64,000 bases of DNA from Streptomyces sp. NBC_00285. GTDB taxonomy: Bacteria > Actinomycetota > Actinomycetes > Streptomycetales > Streptomycetaceae. Within the stretch, counting starts at the first letter, position 1. Each line of letters begins with the position of its first letter. Under the pieces are notes generated by a model. It searched no databases and had not been told where the DNA came from. It saw only the letters and a program-made list of their open reading frames with translations. Below are positions 51,234 through 60,794 of this stretch, one piece after another. The stretch spans positions 2,604,001 to 2,668,000 of the forward strand of contig NZ_CP108055.1 of NCBI RefSeq assembly GCF_036174265.1, in the 5' to 3' direction. A program made the position numbers and the translations under genes.

Positions 51234-52066
51234 GCACGATCACCGCACAACGCAAAGGGCGCGGCCTGGGACTGGTGGCCTGGCTCCTGGGGATCGTCTT
51301 CTTCCTGCCCATCGCGTGGATGGCCCTGACGTCCTTCCACTCGGAGGCGGACGCGGCCACCAACCCGCCCTCCTTCGGCGCCGCCCTCACCCTGGACGGC
51401 TACCGCGAGTTCTTCGGCACCGGCGGCGGCGCGAGCCCTTGGCCGGCGCTGATCAACTCGACGGTCGCCTCGCTGGCCTCGACCCTGTTCGTCCTGCTCC
51501 TCGCCCTCCCGGCGGCGTACGCGCTGTCCATCCGCAGGGTCCGGAAGTGGACGGACGTCCTGTTCTTCTTCCTGTCGACGAAGATGCTGCCGGTGGTGGC
51601 GGGCCTGCTCCCCATCTACCTGTTCGCGAAGAACACGGACATGCTCGACAACATCTGGCTGCTGGTCATTCTCTACACGTCGATGAACCTGCCGATCGCG
51701 GTCTGGATGATGCAGTCCTTCCTCGCCGAGGTTCCGGTCGCGATCATCGAGGCCGCGCGCGTGGACGGCGCCCGTCTGCCCACGATCCTCGCGCGCGTGG
51801 TGGCCCCCATCGCCCTGCCCGGCATCGCCGCCACGGCCCTGATCTGCTTCATCTTCAGCTGGAACGAACTGCTGTTCGCCCGGGTCCTGACGGGCGTGGT
51901 CGCCGAGACCGCCCCCGTCTTCCTGACCGGCTTCATCACCAGCCAGGGCCTGTTCCTGGCGAAGGTGTGCGCCGCGTCGCTCGTCGTCTCCCTGCCCGTA
52001 CTCGCCGCGGGGTTCGCCGCCCAGGACAAACTGGTCCAGGGCCTGTCACTGGGAGCCGTGAAATGA
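51230..52066 (+). CDS. Sugar/polyol ABC transporter permease (MalG type)
   Basis: A 278-residue permease. Membrane segments include LVAWLLGIVFFLPIAWMALT and the coupling loop IIEAARVDGARLPTILARVV. It overlaps the previous permease start as ATGA and the dehydrogenase start as ATGA. The C-terminal AAQDKLVQGLSLGAVK is typical of MalG-like permeases. Confidence 0.93.
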   Translation: MSTITAQRKGRGLGLVAWLLGIVFFLPIAWMALTSFHSEADAATNPPSFGAALTLDGYREFFGTGGGASPWPALINSTVASLASTLFVLLLALPAAYALSIRRVRKWTDVLFFFLSTKMLPVVAGLLPIYLFAKNTDMLDNIWLLVILYTSMNLPIAVWMMQSFLAEVPVAIIEAARVDGARLPTILARVVAPIALPGIAATALICFIFSWNELLFARVLTGVVAETAPVFLTGFITSQGLFLAKVCAASLVVSLPVLAAGFAAQDKLVQGLSLGAVK

Positions 52067-53052
52067 AGGCCGCCGTCATCGAGTCCGTGGGCCGTGCCGT
52101 CGTCACCGAGGTCCCGGACCCGACGCCGGGCCCGCGCGAGGTCGTCGTCGAGGTCGCCGCGTGCGGCCTGTGCGGCACCGACCTGCACATCCTCCAGGGC
52201 GAGTTCGCCCCCGAGCTGCCCATCGTGCCCGGCCACGAGTTCGCGGGCGCGGTGGTCGGGGTCGGCGCCCAGGTCACCGAGCTGGCCGTCGGCGACCGGG
52301 TCGCGGTCGACCCGTCCCTGTACTGCTACGAGTGCCGACAGTGCCGTACCGGCCACAACAACCTCTGCGAGCGCTGGGCCGCGATCGGAGTGACGACGGC
52401 GGGCGGCGCGGCACAGTACGCGCTCGCGCCGGTGGCCAACTGCGTACGGCTGCCGGAGCACATCCGCACCCAGGACGCGGCGCTCGTGGAGCCGTTGTCC
52501 TGCGCGGTGCGGGGTTATGACGTCCTGAGGTCCCGGCTCGGCGCCCATGTCCTGATCTACGGCTCCGGCACGATGGGGCTGATGATGCTGGAGCTGGCCA
52601 AACGGACCGGCGCGGCGAGCGTGGACATGGTGGACGTGAACCCGGCCCGCCTGGAGACGGCCCGCCGGCTCGGCGTCTCGGCGTCCGCCGCGAACCCCGA
52701 CGAGCTGGACCGCCCACAGGGCTGGGACCTGGTGGTCGACGCGACGGGCAACGCGGCGGCGATCCAGGACGGCCTGGAACGGGTGGCCAAGGCGGGCACC
52801 TTCCTCCAGTTCGGGGTGGCCAATTACGCGACCAGGGTGACGATCGACCCGTACCGCATCTACAACCAGGAGATCACCATCACCGGCTCCATGGCGGTCC
52901 TGCACAGCTTCGAACGCGCGGCGGAACTCTTCGCGACGGGCGTCCTGGACCCGGAGATCTTCATCAGCGACCGGTTGCCTCTGGAGCGGTATCCGCAGGC
53001 CCTGGACCAGTTCGCGGCGGGGGTGGGGAGGAAGATCGTGGTGGTGCCGTAA
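52063..53052 (+). CDS. Zinc-dependent alcohol dehydrogenase (sorbitol/polyol dehydrogenase-like)
   Basis: Medium-chain dehydrogenase of 329 residues. The catalytic zinc region is CGLCGTDLHILQGEF with PGHEFAGAVV, the structural zinc segment has several Cys (YCYECRQCRTGHNNLCERWA), and the cofactor fold is VLIYGSGTMGLMMLE. It likely oxidises the imported polyol to a ketose. It is translationally coupled to the permease. The closest sort is sorbitol/arabitol/xylitol dehydrogenases; the exact polyol is unknown. Confidence 0.91.
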   Translation: MKAAVIESVGRAVVTEVPDPTPGPREVVVEVAACGLCGTDLHILQGEFAPELPIVPGHEFAGAVVGVGAQVTELAVGDRVAVDPSLYCYECRQCRTGHNNLCERWAAIGVTTAGGAAQYALAPVANCVRLPEHIRTQDAALVEPLSCAVRGYDVLRSRLGAHVLIYGSGTMGLMMLELAKRTGAASVDMVDVNPARLETARRLGVSASAANPDELDRPQGWDLVVDATGNAAAIQDGLERVAKAGTFLQFGVANYATRVTIDPYRIYNQEITITGSMAVLHSFERAAELFATGVLDPEIFISDRLPLERYPQALDQFAAGVGRKIVVVP

Positions 53053-53127
53053 GCCTTTCGGATCTCCCGGCCCCCATTTGGCCGTCGGGTAAGGGAACGG
53101 CAAAGTGGGCCCGATCGTTCACGGGGC

Positions 53128-54363
53128 ATGACAGCTATGACCCCCGGCTCGAACATCCCCCTGTCCGCCGCCCGCGTGACGGTGGACGTCGCCGCACCCG
53201 TGCGGCTCGACGTATCGGGCCTGCTGCTCACCGCCGACGGCAAGGTGCGCTCCGACGACGACTTCATCTTCTACAACCAGCCGACCGGGCCGGGCGTGAC
53301 CTACCGCTCGGGCGGCGGTACGACCCCCGACGCGATCGTCGTCGACACGGCGGCCGTACCGCCCGGCATCGAGAAGATCGTCGTTACCGCCAGCCCGGAC
53401 GCGGCCGGCCAGACCTTCCAGGGCATCGAGCCGACAGCCACGATCCGCAACGCGGACGACAACAGCGCGCTGGCCACGTTCACGCCGCCGCAGCTCGGCG
53501 CGGAGACGGCGCTGGTGGTCGTGGAGATCTATCTGCGCAACGGCGCGTGGAAGGCCCGGGCGGTGGGCCAGGGGTACGCCAACGGTCTGGCGGGCATCGC
53601 GACGGACTTCGGCGTGACGGTGGAGGAACCGGCGCCCGCGCCCGCCCCGGCACCCGTGGCTCCGCCGGTCACGCCCACCGTGCAGACCCCGGTGGCTCCG
53701 CCCGCCCCGGCCATGGACCCCCGGATCGCCGCGCCGCCGGCGCCCGCCGCTCCCCCGGCTCCGCCCGCCGTCGCTCCGGGCGCCGGGAAGATCAACCTCG
53801 ACAAGGGCCGCGTCAGCCTCCAGAAGAACCAGACCGTGTCCCTGGTCAAGGGCGGTCGTCCGCTGCTCTCCCAGGTCAAGATGGGTCTCGGCTGGGAGCC
53901 GGCGTTCCGCGGCAAGGACATCGACCTAGACGCGTCCGTCATCGCCTACGGGCCGCAGCGCAACCACATCGACAGCTGCTACTTCGGCAAGCTGTCCATC
54001 GTCGGCGGCGCGATCAAGCACTCCGGCGACAACCTCACGGGTGAGGGCGGCGGCGACGACGAGGTGATCGTCGTCGACCTCGGGCGTCTCCCGCAGGACG
54101 TCACCGGCCTGGTCTTCACGGTCAACTCCTTCTCCGGCCAGAAGTTCACCGAGGTCGCCAAGGCGTACTGCCGCCTCATCGACGCCGCGAGCGGAGAGGA
54201 ACTGGTCCGTTTCGACCTCACCAACGCGGAGGCGCAGACGGGCGTGATGATGGCCAAGATGATCAAGCAGTTCTCCGGCGAGTGGGAGATGACGGCGATC
54301 GGCGACTTCGTGAAGTCCCGCACGGTGAGGGGGATGGTGAAACCGGCGGCGCAGGCGCTGTAG
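53128..54363 (+). CDS. Tandem TerD-domain protein with Pro/Ala-rich linker
   Basis: A 411-residue cytoplasmic protein. The first TerD domain spans about 8-170 (SDDDFIFYNQPTGPGVTYRS, Ca-binding acids; VVVEIYLRNGAWKARAVGQG). A Pro/Ala linker of about 55 residues follows (EEPAPAPAPAPVAPPVTPT). The second domain begins GKINLDKGRVSLQKNQTVSL and ends FSGEWEMTAIGDFVKSRTVR; it lacks part of the acidic calcium cluster seen in the first. TerD proteins bind calcium and link to tellurite and stress signalling. Two Met codons near the start (MTAM) leave a 3-residue uncertainty. Confidence 0.9.
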   Translation: MTAMTPGSNIPLSAARVTVDVAAPVRLDVSGLLLTADGKVRSDDDFIFYNQPTGPGVTYRSGGGTTPDAIVVDTAAVPPGIEKIVVTASPDAAGQTFQGIEPTATIRNADDNSALATFTPPQLGAETALVVVEIYLRNGAWKARAVGQGYANGLAGIATDFGVTVEEPAPAPAPAPVAPPVTPTVQTPVAPPAPAMDPRIAAPPAPAAPPAPPAVAPGAGKINLDKGRVSLQKNQTVSLVKGGRPLLSQVKMGLGWEPAFRGKDIDLDASVIAYGPQRNHIDSCYFGKLSIVGGAIKHSGDNLTGEGGGDDEVIVVDLGRLPQDVTGLVFTVNSFSGQKFTEVAKAYCRLIDAASGEELVRFDLTNAEAQTGVMMAKMIKQFSGEWEMTAIGDFVKSRTVRGMVKPAAQAL

Positions 54364-54478
54364 TGCACGATGCGGTGCATGGCCAGGCGGTGAGTGGTGG
54401 GGGGGCCTGCGCGAGTCGGCCCCCGCCGACTGTGTAATTGCGTTGCCGCAGCACCGGCATCTTCGATCGAATGCCTTC

Positions 54479-55243
54479 ATGACTCATGACGGCCCTGCGG
54501 ACCATCTGGAGCAGAACCGACGCTTCTGGGACGACGAGGCGGCCGCGTGGCACGGGCCGCTCGCCCGTGATCACTGGGCGCGCGCGGAACCGTCCTGGGG
54601 ACTGTGGGCCACCCCCGAGTCGCAGGCCCGCGTCCTTCCCGACGGCATCGACGGGATGCGCGCCATCGAGCTGGGCTGCGGTACCGCGTACGTTTCCGCC
54701 TGGCTCGCCGGAGCGGGCGCCCACCCGGTCGGGATCGACCTCTCGGAGAAGCAGCTCGCCACCGCTCGCGCGATGCAGGCGGAGTTCGGCATCGACTTCC
54801 CGCTGGTCCTGGGCAATGCCGAGAAGGTGCCCTACGAGGACAACACCTTCGACTTGGCGATCAGCGAATTCGGCGCCTCGTTGTGGTGCGACCCCTACCA
54901 GTGGATCCCGGAGGCGGCCCGGCTCCTCGTTCCCGGTGGCCGGCTGGTCTTCATGCGCTACTCACCGCTGTTCGCGCTGTGCGTGCCGTCCGAGGGACCG
55001 GTGTCCACAACGCTGTCCCGCGGGCAGTTCGGCCTGACCCGGCTGCACCGGGAATCGCACGTGGAGTTCATCCTGCCGCATGGTGAGATGCTTCGCCTGC
55101 TTCGATCCTGCGGCTTCGTCGTCGAGGACCTGCTGGAGATTCAAGCGCCCCGGCATGCCCACCAGGACTATCCGGAGGTTTCCGCCGACTGGGCCCGGCA
55201 ATGGCCCAGCGAGGAGATCTGGAAAGCGCGGCTGGCAGGCTGA
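54479..55243 (+). CDS. Class I SAM-dependent methyltransferase
   Basis: A 254-residue soluble methyltransferase. The SAM motif is AIELGCGTAYVSAWLAGAGA with the acidic GIDLSEKQLATARA; later motifs NAEKVPYEDNTFDLAIS and EAARLLVPGGRLVFMRYSPL complete the fold. The C-terminal region (YPEVSADWARQWPSEEIWKA) is common in small-molecule methyltransferases of actinomycetes. A longer frame adds MPQHRHLRSNAF, unlikely to belong. It stands alone between TerD and TetR genes. Substrate unknown. Confidence 0.88.
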   Translation: MTHDGPADHLEQNRRFWDDEAAAWHGPLARDHWARAEPSWGLWATPESQARVLPDGIDGMRAIELGCGTAYVSAWLAGAGAHPVGIDLSEKQLATARAMQAEFGIDFPLVLGNAEKVPYEDNTFDLAISEFGASLWCDPYQWIPEAARLLVPGGRLVFMRYSPLFALCVPSEGPVSTTLSRGQFGLTRLHRESHVEFILPHGEMLRLLRSCGFVVEDLLEIQAPRHAHQDYPEVSADWARQWPSEEIWKARLAG

Positions 55244-55254
55244 CCCACGACCGA

Positions 55255-55821
55255 CTACGCCCGCAGCCCCTCCGTGAGCAGTGACAGGTAACGCCGGATG
55301 GACTCGCCCCCGCCGTCCGCCAACTCCGCCGCGCCGACGACCCCGTGCGCCAGCCGCAGCAACTCGATCGGCTCGACATCCGCCCGCAGCGTCCCCTCCG
55401 CCCGCGCCGCCTCCACGAGCCGCGTCGCCGCCCCCCGCACATGCGTGCCGCACACCGTGAGCACCACATCGCTCGCGTCCGCCACCGCCGACCCCAGCAG
55501 CGTCTTCAGCCCGCGTACCTGAACCGTCCCGACGCACAGCTCGTACAGCCACTCCGCCAGTGCCTCCCCCGGCGGCAACTCCTCCGCGAGCTCGTCGGCC
55601 CGGCGCGCGAATCCCTCGACGCGGTCCACGTACGCCGCCTCCAGCAGGGCCTGCCGCGTGGGGAAATGCCGGTACAGCGTCCCGGACCCCACACCGGCCC
55701 GCTTGGCGATGTCGTCCAGCGACGCACCCTCCCCATGCTCGGCGAAGGCCTCCGCCGCCGCCTTCAGCAACCGCTCGTAGTTGCGCCGAGCGTCCGCGCG
55801 CATGGGCCTGACCGGCGTCAT
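55255..55821 (-). CDS. TetR family transcriptional regulator
   Basis: A 188-residue repressor. Helix-turn-helix: NYERLLKAAAEAFAEHGEGA, SLDDIAKRAGVGSGTLYRHF, then the effector domain with VVLTVCGTHVRGAATRLVEA. Start MTPVRPMRA; a shorter start at MRADARR is possible. It converges with the methyltransferase gene with 11 bp between. Target genes are not evident from the neighbourhood. Confidence 0.9.
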   Translation of the reverse strand: MTPVRPMRADARRNYERLLKAAAEAFAEHGEGASLDDIAKRAGVGSGTLYRHFPTRQALLEAAYVDRVEGFARRADELAEELPPGEALAEWLYELCVGTVQVRGLKTLLGSAVADASDVVLTVCGTHVRGAATRLVEAARAEGTLRADVEPIELLRLAHGVVGAAELADGGGESIRRYLSLLTEGLRA

Positions 55822-55882
55822 CCAGATACTCCTCGCGAACCGGAGACTCTCCCCGCATGGTACCGAACCCCGGCCTGTCCCC

Positions 55883-56287
55883 TCAGGGCAGTAGGCCGGA
55901 GGCGTGCAGCGCGTCGAACACCATCCGGTCCACGGCCGAGACCCGCTCACGGTCGCCGTAGCCGAACCAGTCCGTCTCTTCGATCTCGCTCGAGGCAACC
56001 AGCGGACCGGTGCACTCGGCGGTGTAACAGATCATCCGGAACTCGGTGCGTCCGTCGTCCCTCCGCGTCTCGAAGGTGCCGACGTGCACCATCGTGGTCG
56101 TATCGACCCGGGACCGGAGTTCTTCGACGATCTCGCGCGCCAAGGTCTCGGCATCGGACTCGCCCGGCTCCCTCTTCCCGCCCGGGAAGTAGAAGACATC
56201 CACACCGCGGCTGCGTGTCACGAGCACCCGCCCGTCACGCACGAGAACCCAGGCCACCTTCTCCGGAACGCCCTCACCCTTTCCCAT
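55883..56287 (-). CDS. NUDIX hydrolase
   Basis: A 134-residue NUDIX protein. The Nudix box is GGKREPGESDAETLAREIVE followed by EL, close to the consensus G-5x-E-7x-REUxEE but with an altered last position. The fold matches ADP-ribose/nucleotide diphosphate hydrolases, and substrates are not determined. It lies just upstream of the TetR gene on the same strand (61 bp) and is possibly co-transcribed with it. Confidence 0.87.
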   Translation of the reverse strand: MGKGEGVPEKVAWVLVRDGRVLVTRSRGVDVFYFPGGKREPGESDAETLAREIVEELRSRVDTTTMVHVGTFETRRDDGRTEFRMICYTAECTGPLVASSEIEETDWFGYGDRERVSAVDRMVFDALHASGLLP

Positions 56288-56310
56288 CCCGGGACCCTAC
56301 CCACCCGCGC

Positions 56311-57180
56311 TCACATCTTCGTCGCCCCCGCCGCAAGGTCCCGCAGGAAGTGCCGGGCGCCGATCAGGAAGACGACGATCAGCGGCAGGACACTCATCAG
56401 GGCTCCGGCCATCACCACGGCGTAGTCGGTGTTGTAGGCGATGTTGAGGTTGGCGAGGGCGACCTGGAGGGTGACCTTGTCGGGGTTGACCATGACGACC
56501 AGCGGCCAGATGTAGTCGTTCCAGAGGCTGATGAAGGTGAAGATGCCGAGGAAGGCCAGTGCGGGCCGGAACAGCGGCAGGGCGATCTGCGCGTAGAGGC
56601 GGAAGAACCCTGCGCCGTCGATCCGGCCCGCGTCGAGGAGTTCGTCCGGCAGGGAGTTCTGGGCGTACTGGCGCATCCAGAAGATGCCGAAGGCGTTCGC
56701 CGCCCCCGGGATGATCAGCGCCTTCAGTGTGCCCGCCCAGCCGAACTCGGCCATGGTGACGAACTGCGGCACCAGCGCCAGCTGCGACGGGATCATGTAC
56801 GTCGCCATCAGGATGCCGAAGAGGATCTTCTTGCCCGGGAACTCGTACTTGGCGAAGGCGAAGGCCGCCAGGGAGTCGAAGAACAGCACCAGCAGCGTGC
56901 CGACCGTGGCCACCACGACCGTGTTGAAGAGGGAGGTGAAGAAGTCGATGCGGTCGATCACCTCCCGCATGTTGTGCAGGAGTTGGGTGCCCGGCACCAG
57001 ACGGGGCGGGTAGGCCAGGATCTCCTGGGTGGAGACGGAGGCCATCACCACCAGCCAGTAGAACGGGAAGAGGGAGACCAGCACCCCGAGGAGCAGGGCG
57101 ATCCGTACCAGGATCCGGGTCCTCCTGCTGCCGGCGCCTATCGCGAGGCCCGCGTTGGACGTTGCGTGCTCAGCGGCCAT
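56311..57180 (-). CDS. Sugar ABC transporter permease (MalG type)
   Basis: A 289-residue permease. LVRIALLLGVLVSLFPFYWL is the first membrane segment; ATPase-coupling loop LLDAGRIDGAGFFRLYAQIA. The start MAAEHATS overlaps the previous permease by 11 bases. It is the last gene of the third sugar transporter. The family is CUT1, and no ATPase gene is nearby. Confidence 0.92.
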   Translation of the reverse strand: MAAEHATSNAGLAIGAGSRRTRILVRIALLLGVLVSLFPFYWLVVMASVSTQEILAYPPRLVPGTQLLHNMREVIDRIDFFTSLFNTVVVATVGTLLVLFFDSLAAFAFAKYEFPGKKILFGILMATYMIPSQLALVPQFVTMAEFGWAGTLKALIIPGAANAFGIFWMRQYAQNSLPDELLDAGRIDGAGFFRLYAQIALPLFRPALAFLGIFTFISLWNDYIWPLVVMVNPDKVTLQVALANLNIAYNTDYAVVMAGALMSVLPLIVVFLIGARHFLRDLAAGATKM

Positions 57181-58171
57181 TGCGGCCTCCCTTGCGCAGC
57201 AGCGGGATGCCGCGGCGCTCGTCACGGTCGCCCCCGGACACCAGCCGCCAGTTGATGACGGCGAAGACCGCGATCAGCGCGAAGAGGACCCAGCCCATCG
57301 CGGCGCCGTAGCCGAACTGGAGGTCGTTGAAGGACTTCTGCCACAGATAGAGCACGATCGTCATGCCTTCCTGGCCGGGACCGCCCGCGGTGCCCGGGTC
57401 GTCCGAATAGAACAGCACCTGCGACTCGGTGAAGATCTGGAGGCCGCCGATGGTGGACGTGATGATGGCGAACAGGATCACCGGCCTGAGCTGCGGCACC
57501 ACGACCCGGAACAGCACCTGGCGGCTGTTCGCCCCGTCGACCCGCGCGGCCTCGAACAGCTCGTTCGGGATGGCCTGGAGACCGGCCAGGAAGATCAGGG
57601 CGTTGTAGCCGACCCACCGCCAGATGACCATGAGGGAGATCGCCGACTTGATCCCCAGGGAGGAGGTCAGCCAGCCGACACCGTCCACCCCGACGACCTT
57701 GAGCAGCGAGTTGGCGAGCCCCGCCTGGGCGAAGACCGACCCGAACACGATGGTCATGGCGACCATGGAGGTGACGTTCGGGATGAAGTACGCCACCCGC
57801 CAGGCCGACGAGTACCGCACCTGCGAGTGCAGCAGGAACGCCAGCACCAGCGCCAGGAACAGCATCGGCAGCGTGGACATGAACCAGATCTCGAAGGTGT
57901 TCACGATCGAGTGCCAGAACACCGAGTCGTGCAGCAGCCAGTAGTACTGCCTGAGCCCGACGAACTTCATGTCCCCGATGCCGTCCCAGTCGTGGAAGGA
58001 CAGGTACAGCGAGAAGAACACCGGGAAGGCGCCGAAGAGGACGAAGAGGATGTAGTACGGCGAGATCGCGAGGTACGGCGGAAGGTGACGCCGCCACCGG
58101 CCCCGCGGGACCTGTGCGCGGGACGTCTCCTCGGTGCTGTCGGATGTCGGCGCCTGGGCCAGTGTGGCCAT
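57170..58171 (-). CDS. Sugar ABC transporter permease (MalF type)
   Basis: A 333-residue permease. First membrane segment AISPYYILFVLFGAFPVFFS after a basic N-terminus; coupling loop LFEAARVDGANSRQVLFRVV. A single base separates its ATG from the binding-protein stop, so the two are coupled. The C-terminal tail is long and basic (SGGDRDERRGIPLLRKGGRN). Confidence 0.92.
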   Translation of the reverse strand: MATLAQAPTSDSTEETSRAQVPRGRWRRHLPPYLAISPYYILFVLFGAFPVFFSLYLSFHDWDGIGDMKFVGLRQYYWLLHDSVFWHSIVNTFEIWFMSTLPMLFLALVLAFLLHSQVRYSSAWRVAYFIPNVTSMVAMTIVFGSVFAQAGLANSLLKVVGVDGVGWLTSSLGIKSAISLMVIWRWVGYNALIFLAGLQAIPNELFEAARVDGANSRQVLFRVVVPQLRPVILFAIITSTIGGLQIFTESQVLFYSDDPGTAGGPGQEGMTIVLYLWQKSFNDLQFGYGAAMGWVLFALIAVFAVINWRLVSGGDRDERRGIPLLRKGGRNGR

Positions 58172-58172
58172 G

Positions 58173-59474
58173 TCAGCTCACCCCCCGCTGGGCGAGCGCC
58201 CGCTCGGCGGCGTTCATGGCGTCCCGCCACGCCCTGTCGGGGTTCTTGCCGAGCGTCTCCACGTTCGTCAGCTCCTGGTAGACCGGGGTGTTGGCGGTGT
58301 TCTCGTAGGCGCTCATGAAGAGGACCGGGGCCTTCTCGGCGGCCGGTCCGAAGACGTCGACGGGGATCTGTCCGCCGAAGAACGGGTCCGGTTCACGCAT
58401 CGCCGGTTCGGAGTAGACGGCCGGGGTGGTGGGGAACAGTGACATCTCCTGATAGCTCTTCAGCTGGTTCTCGGGCCCGAGCATCCACTTCAGGAAGGCG
58501 AACGCCCCTTCCGGATCACGGCAGTAGCGGGTGATCCCGACGTAGGACCCGCCATAGTTCGCCGGACCGTCGGGCATGGTGGTCAGCCGCCAATTCCCCG
58601 AGGTCCTGGGCGCGGTGTCCTTGAGACCGCCCATGTACCAGACCGCGTTGTTGATCGAGGCGATACGGCCGCTGCTCATGGCCGAGTTGTAGTCGGGCGT
58701 GCTGTCCAGGGTCCGGGCGCTCAGCCCTTGCCGGTAGGTCTCGACGGCCAGGTCCCAGGCGCGCTTCACGTGTTCCTGGTCGCCGATGAAGCGGTTGTCG
58801 GCGTCGACGAACTGCTTGGGGCTCTGGTAGAGCGCCATCCGGAACACGTACGCGATCTGCGAGACCAGATACGGGTGGCTCGGCGCCTTCGCCTTGAGGG
58901 TCTTGCCCAGTCGGAGGTACTTCTCCCAGGTCGAGGCGGCCTCGGCGACCTCCTCCGGTTCGGTGGGCAGACCGGCCTGCTCGAACAGGTCGCGGCGGTA
59001 GTAGAGCGCGGTGGGACCGGCGTCCAGCGGGAAGCCGATCATCCGGCCCGTCGGACTGATGCAGCTCTTCCACTTCCAGGGCAGGTAGTCGTCCTCGACG
59101 GCGTCCGCGCCGAGACTCCTGAGGTCCAAGAACTCGTTCTCGTCGGGGAAGTAGTCCCCGAGCGGGGTGTTGACGCAGGCCAGGTCCGGGACGTAGGCGC
59201 GGGCCGCCATGACGGTGCGCAGCTTGCCCCGGTAGTCGCCCGCGATCGACGCACCCTTGACCTTCAGTCCGCTCACGCCGGGCACTCCACGTGCGGAGGT
59301 GGCGAGAAGCTTGTCGCTGAGTGAGCCGTTCCAGTACCAGATCGTCAGGTGGTCGGCGCCCGCGGAGATCGAGCCGCTCGCGCTCCCGCACCCCGACAGA
59401 CCCAGCAGAGCGGCACCGGCCCCGCCGAGTGAGGCGCCGAGCAGGCGCCTGCGGGACATCGTTCGGTGTGGCAT
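58173..59474 (-). CDS. Sugar ABC transporter substrate-binding lipoprotein
   Basis: A 433-residue SBP_bac_1 lipoprotein. MSRRRLLGASLGGAGAALLG with lipobox GLSGC (C29) looks like a Tat or Sec lipoprotein signal. Features: HLTIWYWNGSLSDKLL, DAGPTALYYRRDLFEQAG and GSYVGITRYCRDPEGAFAFL. The start MPHRTMSRR was chosen; a shorter start at MSRRRLL is equally possible. Two overlapping GTGAAC-based palindromes lie 53-73 bases upstream, which fit control by the adjacent LacI protein. Confidence 0.91.
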   Translation of the reverse strand: MPHRTMSRRRLLGASLGGAGAALLGLSGCGSASGSISAGADHLTIWYWNGSLSDKLLATSARGVPGVSGLKVKGASIAGDYRGKLRTVMAARAYVPDLACVNTPLGDYFPDENEFLDLRSLGADAVEDDYLPWKWKSCISPTGRMIGFPLDAGPTALYYRRDLFEQAGLPTEPEEVAEAASTWEKYLRLGKTLKAKAPSHPYLVSQIAYVFRMALYQSPKQFVDADNRFIGDQEHVKRAWDLAVETYRQGLSARTLDSTPDYNSAMSSGRIASINNAVWYMGGLKDTAPRTSGNWRLTTMPDGPANYGGSYVGITRYCRDPEGAFAFLKWMLGPENQLKSYQEMSLFPTTPAVYSEPAMREPDPFFGGQIPVDVFGPAAEKAPVLFMSAYENTANTPVYQELTNVETLGKNPDRAWRDAMNAAERALAQRGVS

Positions 59475-59526
59475 GGGCGCGCACTCGCTTTCCGGGACAA
59501 GAGAGGACAACGATGTCAAAGCTCCC

Positions 59527-59547
59527 GTGAACGTTCACGTGAACGTT
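59527..59547. promoter_or_regulatory. LacI-type operator of the third sugar transporter
   Basis: GTGAACGTTCAC (59527-59538) and AACGTTCACGTGAACGTT (59530-59547) are both perfect palindromes that overlap. The 10-bp core TCACGTGAAC (59535-59544) recurs exactly at 60795-60804 before the LacI gene. The pair suggests one regulator acting on both. Confidence 0.7.
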
Positions 59548-59729
59548 GCCGACGAGTATCGGGGGGGCTGAAAACAGGAGTCAAGACACCTGCGAGCGCT
59601 ATCTGCTGACGAGGCTTCAGGTGAGGAGGCGAGGTGTCGGCGGTATGGACATGGGGTGCACACGCCGTCCCGGATGCGCGGATGCTGCGCCCTCGCCGAA
59701 CGGACAGCCGGCCCGCAGTCGCACCGGAC

Positions 59730-60782
59730 TCAGGCCGAAGCGCGCACGATCAGGTCGGGAGCGACCCACGCGGCCGCGCCGGTCAGGGGTTCCTCGCCCG
59801 CGCGCAGACGGGCCACCTGCTCGACGGCCAGCCGTCCCAGCCGGCGCTTGTCAAGGTGCAGGGTGGTGAGGGCGGGCTCCACCAGTTCGCCCAGGGAGAG
59901 TCCGTCGAAGCCCAGCACAGCCAGGTCCTCCGGCACCCGCCGGCCCCGGCGCCGGGCGGCCCGCATCGCGCCGACGGCGATCAGGTCGTTGAAGCCGAAC
60001 ACCGCCGTCGTCTCGGGCCGGGCGTCCAGAAGTCGCTCCATGGCCGCCTCGCCACCCGCGACGCCGTGACCGGCGGAGAGCACGACCCAGCTGTCGTCGA
60101 CCGGCAGCCCGTGCCGGCGGACCTCGGCGAGGAAGGCCTCCCGCCGGGGCCCGGGAGCCTCGACGCGGTCGCCGTCCAGCATGCCGATCCGCCGGTGACC
60201 CGCCCGGACCAGATGGGCGATGCCCTGCTCCAGGCCGGCGGCGGCGTCGATGCCGACGGCCGCGAACCGGGTCTGGTGCGGACCGCGCTCCAACAGCACG
60301 AGCGGCATGCCACCGAGGTGCCGGGCGAGGACCTCGTCGTCGTTCTTGAAGTACCCCACCACCGCGTCCGCCTGGTGGGACAGCACGCTGAGCGCCTCGC
60401 GCTCCTTGGCGCCGTCCGTGCGGGTGTCCCACACCACGACCTGCCAGCCGCGCTCCTCGGCGGCCTCCAGCACCCCGGCCGCGACCTCGGGGAAGAACGG
60501 GTTCATCAGATCCGGAATGACAAGACCCGCGGTCACCGTCCCCTTGCGCACCAGACCCCGCGCGAAACGGCTCGGCCGGTAGTCCAGCATCCGAGCCGCT
60601 TCGAGCACCCGCGCCTTGGTGTCCGGATCAATCTCACCCTTGTCGTTGACGGCCCGCGAGACGGTCTGCCGGGACACCCCGGCCAGCTTCGCGACGTCGT
60701 GGATCGTGGCCCGGCGACGCGGACCGCCGGAACCGTCGGGGCCGGGCTCCCGCTGCTGTTCGTCGGTCCACATACCGTGCAC
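59730..60782 (-). CDS. LacI family transcriptional regulator
   Basis: A 350-residue repressor. The helix-turn-helix is TIHDVAKLAGVSRQTVSRAV, with the hinge region RMLDYRPSRFARGLV; the C-terminal sugar-binding domain resembles periplasmic binding proteins (AVLGFDGLSLGELVEPALTT). It lies just upstream of the sugar transporter operon on the same strand (255 bp from the binding protein start). Shared TCACGTGAAC sites near its own start and the transporter imply autoregulation. The start at 60782 is the longest; MWTDEQQ is an alternative. Confidence 0.92.
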   Translation of the reverse strand: MHGMWTDEQQREPGPDGSGGPRRRATIHDVAKLAGVSRQTVSRAVNDKGEIDPDTKARVLEAARMLDYRPSRFARGLVRKGTVTAGLVIPDLMNPFFPEVAAGVLEAAEERGWQVVVWDTRTDGAKEREALSVLSHQADAVVGYFKNDDEVLARHLGGMPLVLLERGPHQTRFAAVGIDAAAGLEQGIAHLVRAGHRRIGMLDGDRVEAPGPRREAFLAEVRRHGLPVDDSWVVLSAGHGVAGGEAAMERLLDARPETTAVFGFNDLIAVGAMRAARRRGRRVPEDLAVLGFDGLSLGELVEPALTTLHLDKRRLGRLAVEQVARLRAGEEPLTGAAAWVAPDLIVRASA

Positions 60783-60794
60783 TGTATCCAGCCA

